A stretch of DNA of 6,982 nt from Clostridiaceae bacterium UBA6110 (lineage in GTDB: Bacteria; Bacillota; Clostridia; Clostridiales; Clostridiaceae): contig DIWI01000019.1 of the NCBI GenBank assembly GCA_002428415.1, positions 2,592 to 9,573 on the forward strand, given 5' to 3'. Position 1 is the stretch's first letter. The number at the start of each line of letters is the position of its first letter. The notes beneath the pieces were generated by a model that saw only the letters and a program-made list of their open reading frames with translations, searched no databases and had not been told where the DNA came from. Positions 6,297-6,982 of the stretch are shown piece by piece. The position numbers were made by a program, and so were the translations under genes.

Positions 6297-6650
6297 ATGA
6301 AGAAAATCCTGGGATCAGTGCTTTCACTCGCCCTTGGCCTCCTGTTCGGTTTCTTCGGAGTCATGAACTCGGTTTTTTCCGATGGGGCCATGGACGAAAG
6401 GCTTGTTATCATAGCGGTGATACTCGTAATATACGGATTGCTCGGTTTGCTGCTTGGATTCTTCTTCTCTGAAATGCATATAACTGTCGCTATACTTCTG
6501 GTCATACCCGGCATTGTGTTCCTGACCCTTTTCCTCTTTTCAGAACTATATCTTCTGATCCTTCTTTATATGGTGCTTCTGATTTTCATGACCTTCGTTT
6601 CTGTTAAGCTCGGACACCATCTTCACGGCAGGACCAGGAAGAATTATTGA
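6297..6650 (+). CDS. small four-helix membrane protein of unknown function
   Basis: The 117-aa product is not recognised. It has four hydrophobic segments: about 4-27, 36-58, 61-82 and 84-104. It ends in a basic tail (GHHLHGRTRKNY), which by the positive-inside rule places both termini in the cytoplasm. The only obvious polar loop is SDGAMDER (28-35). No catalytic or binding motif is evident. The start at 6297 (MKKILGSVLS) is chosen because AAAGGCGG sits about seven bases upstream and the candidate promoter lies downstream of the alternative ATG at 6231. The gene is divergent from the hydrolase and convergent with the SRP RNA gene. Orphan small membrane proteins of this type are common in Bacillota; hydrophobicity alone could also arise in a non-coding frame, but the MKK start and regular helix spacing favour a real gene. 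Confidence 0.72.
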   Translation: MKKILGSVLSLALGLLFGFFGVMNSVFSDGAMDERLVIIAVILVIYGLLGLLLGFFFSEMHITVAILLVIPGIVFLTLFLFSELYLLILLYMVLLIFMTFVSVKLGHHLHGRTRKNY

Positions 6651-6696
6651 TATAAGGTGCGCCTCCTTATCAGAAGCGCTCCTTAAAAAAAGAAAT

Positions 6697-6736
6697 AAAA
6701 AAACCACCTGCAATGGATCAATTCCATTGCGGGTGG
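6697..6736 (-). terminator. intrinsic terminator of the SRP RNA gene
   Basis: On the minus strand CCACCCGCAATGGA (6723-6736) pairs with TCCATTGCAGGTGG (6704-6717), with one C-A mismatch, around the five-base loop ATTGA. Seven T residues follow (6697-6703). It lies about 12 nt beyond the expected mature 3' end of the SRP RNA. In the plus direction the hairpin has no T-tract, so it should not stop transcripts from the opposing gene efficiently. Confidence 0.92.
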
Positions 6737-6748
6737 ACATGTACTATT

Positions 6749-6982
6749 AAACCGTGCACCTTTCTCCGACAGAAAGGTTCCAGGCGTTACCCTAGCAGTA
6801 AACTCAGAACAGGTTTGCCACGGCACACATACAAACTACTTATCGCTGCTACCTTCCGGTCCTGACGAGGTTCATAGCCGTACATTGCGTGGGACCAATC
6901 CATCAACGTTACTTTCATGGGTCAGGCCCTGAAGCCTTGGGCCTCGGAAAGGAATTCAACCCTGCTGTAGCGGATTGCAGGT
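6749..6982 (-). ncRNA. ffs: signal recognition particle RNA, large bacterial form, 5' end missing
   Basis: This is the RNA scaffold that binds Ffh and targets nascent membrane proteins to the Sec translocon; the gene is called scr in Bacillus. The conserved domain IV is on the minus strand at about 6847-6868: GTCAGGACCGGAAGG followed by TAGCAGC, with the GGAA tetraloop and the AGCA side of the symmetric loop. The Alu domain typical of Bacillota appears upstream, with CTGCAATCCGCTACAGCAGG at 6961-6980 and GTTGAATTCC next to it. The 3' strand ends with GAAAGGTGCACGGT (6751-6764), which would pair with the 5' end. By comparison with the Bacillus RNA (about 270 nt), roughly 40 nt lie beyond the right edge. 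The 3' boundary is approximate. An intrinsic terminator follows. Confidence 0.95.

Overview
The window looks like chromosomal DNA of a low-to-mid GC Gram-positive bacterium (Bacillota, probably a clostridial relative). The reasons are a large SRP RNA with an Alu domain, a dnaX-ybaB pair, strong GGAGG-type ribosome binding sites, sigma-A promoters with extended -10 elements, a possible CcpA (cre) site and an ACT-domain homoserine dehydrogenase. I see no mobile element, CRISPR array, tRNA or 16S/23S rRNA.

Layout. Most genes are on the minus strand, so transcription runs from high to low coordinates. The right edge holds the SRP RNA gene (5' end cut off by the window) with its intrinsic terminator. 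A small plus-strand gene for an unrecognised four-helix membrane protein (6297-6650) converges on it. A minus-strand monoacylglycerol lipase-like alpha/beta hydrolase (5289-6092) follows, with its own promoter and a cre-like site. Next is a threonine-synthesis pair, hom (3801-5096) and thrB (2819-3718), preceded by a structured leader. thrB converges on a plus-strand gene for an unrecognised exported protein with a duplicated domain (2119-2769); a 22-bp perfect hairpin between them probably terminates both. The left end holds dnaX (221-1864) and the first 58 codons of a YbaB/EbfC nucleoid protein (1-175), with recR expected beyond the edge.

How the genes work together. dnaX (clamp-loader tau/gamma subunit) and ybaB form the familiar dnaX-ybaB(-recR) replication/repair cluster. 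In Bacillus the SRP RNA gene lies directly upstream of dnaX. Here the same flanks are present, but about 4.9 kb separates them, carrying threonine biosynthesis, a lipase and two orphan genes. Hom reduces aspartate semialdehyde to homoserine and ThrB phosphorylates it; thrC is not in the window.

The least explained elements are the exported two-repeat protein, the four-helix membrane protein whose transcript has no visible terminator before the SRP RNA gene, and the hom leader with its strong hairpin and a short ORF ending one base before hom. I found no convincing new multi-gene system; most of the window is housekeeping.
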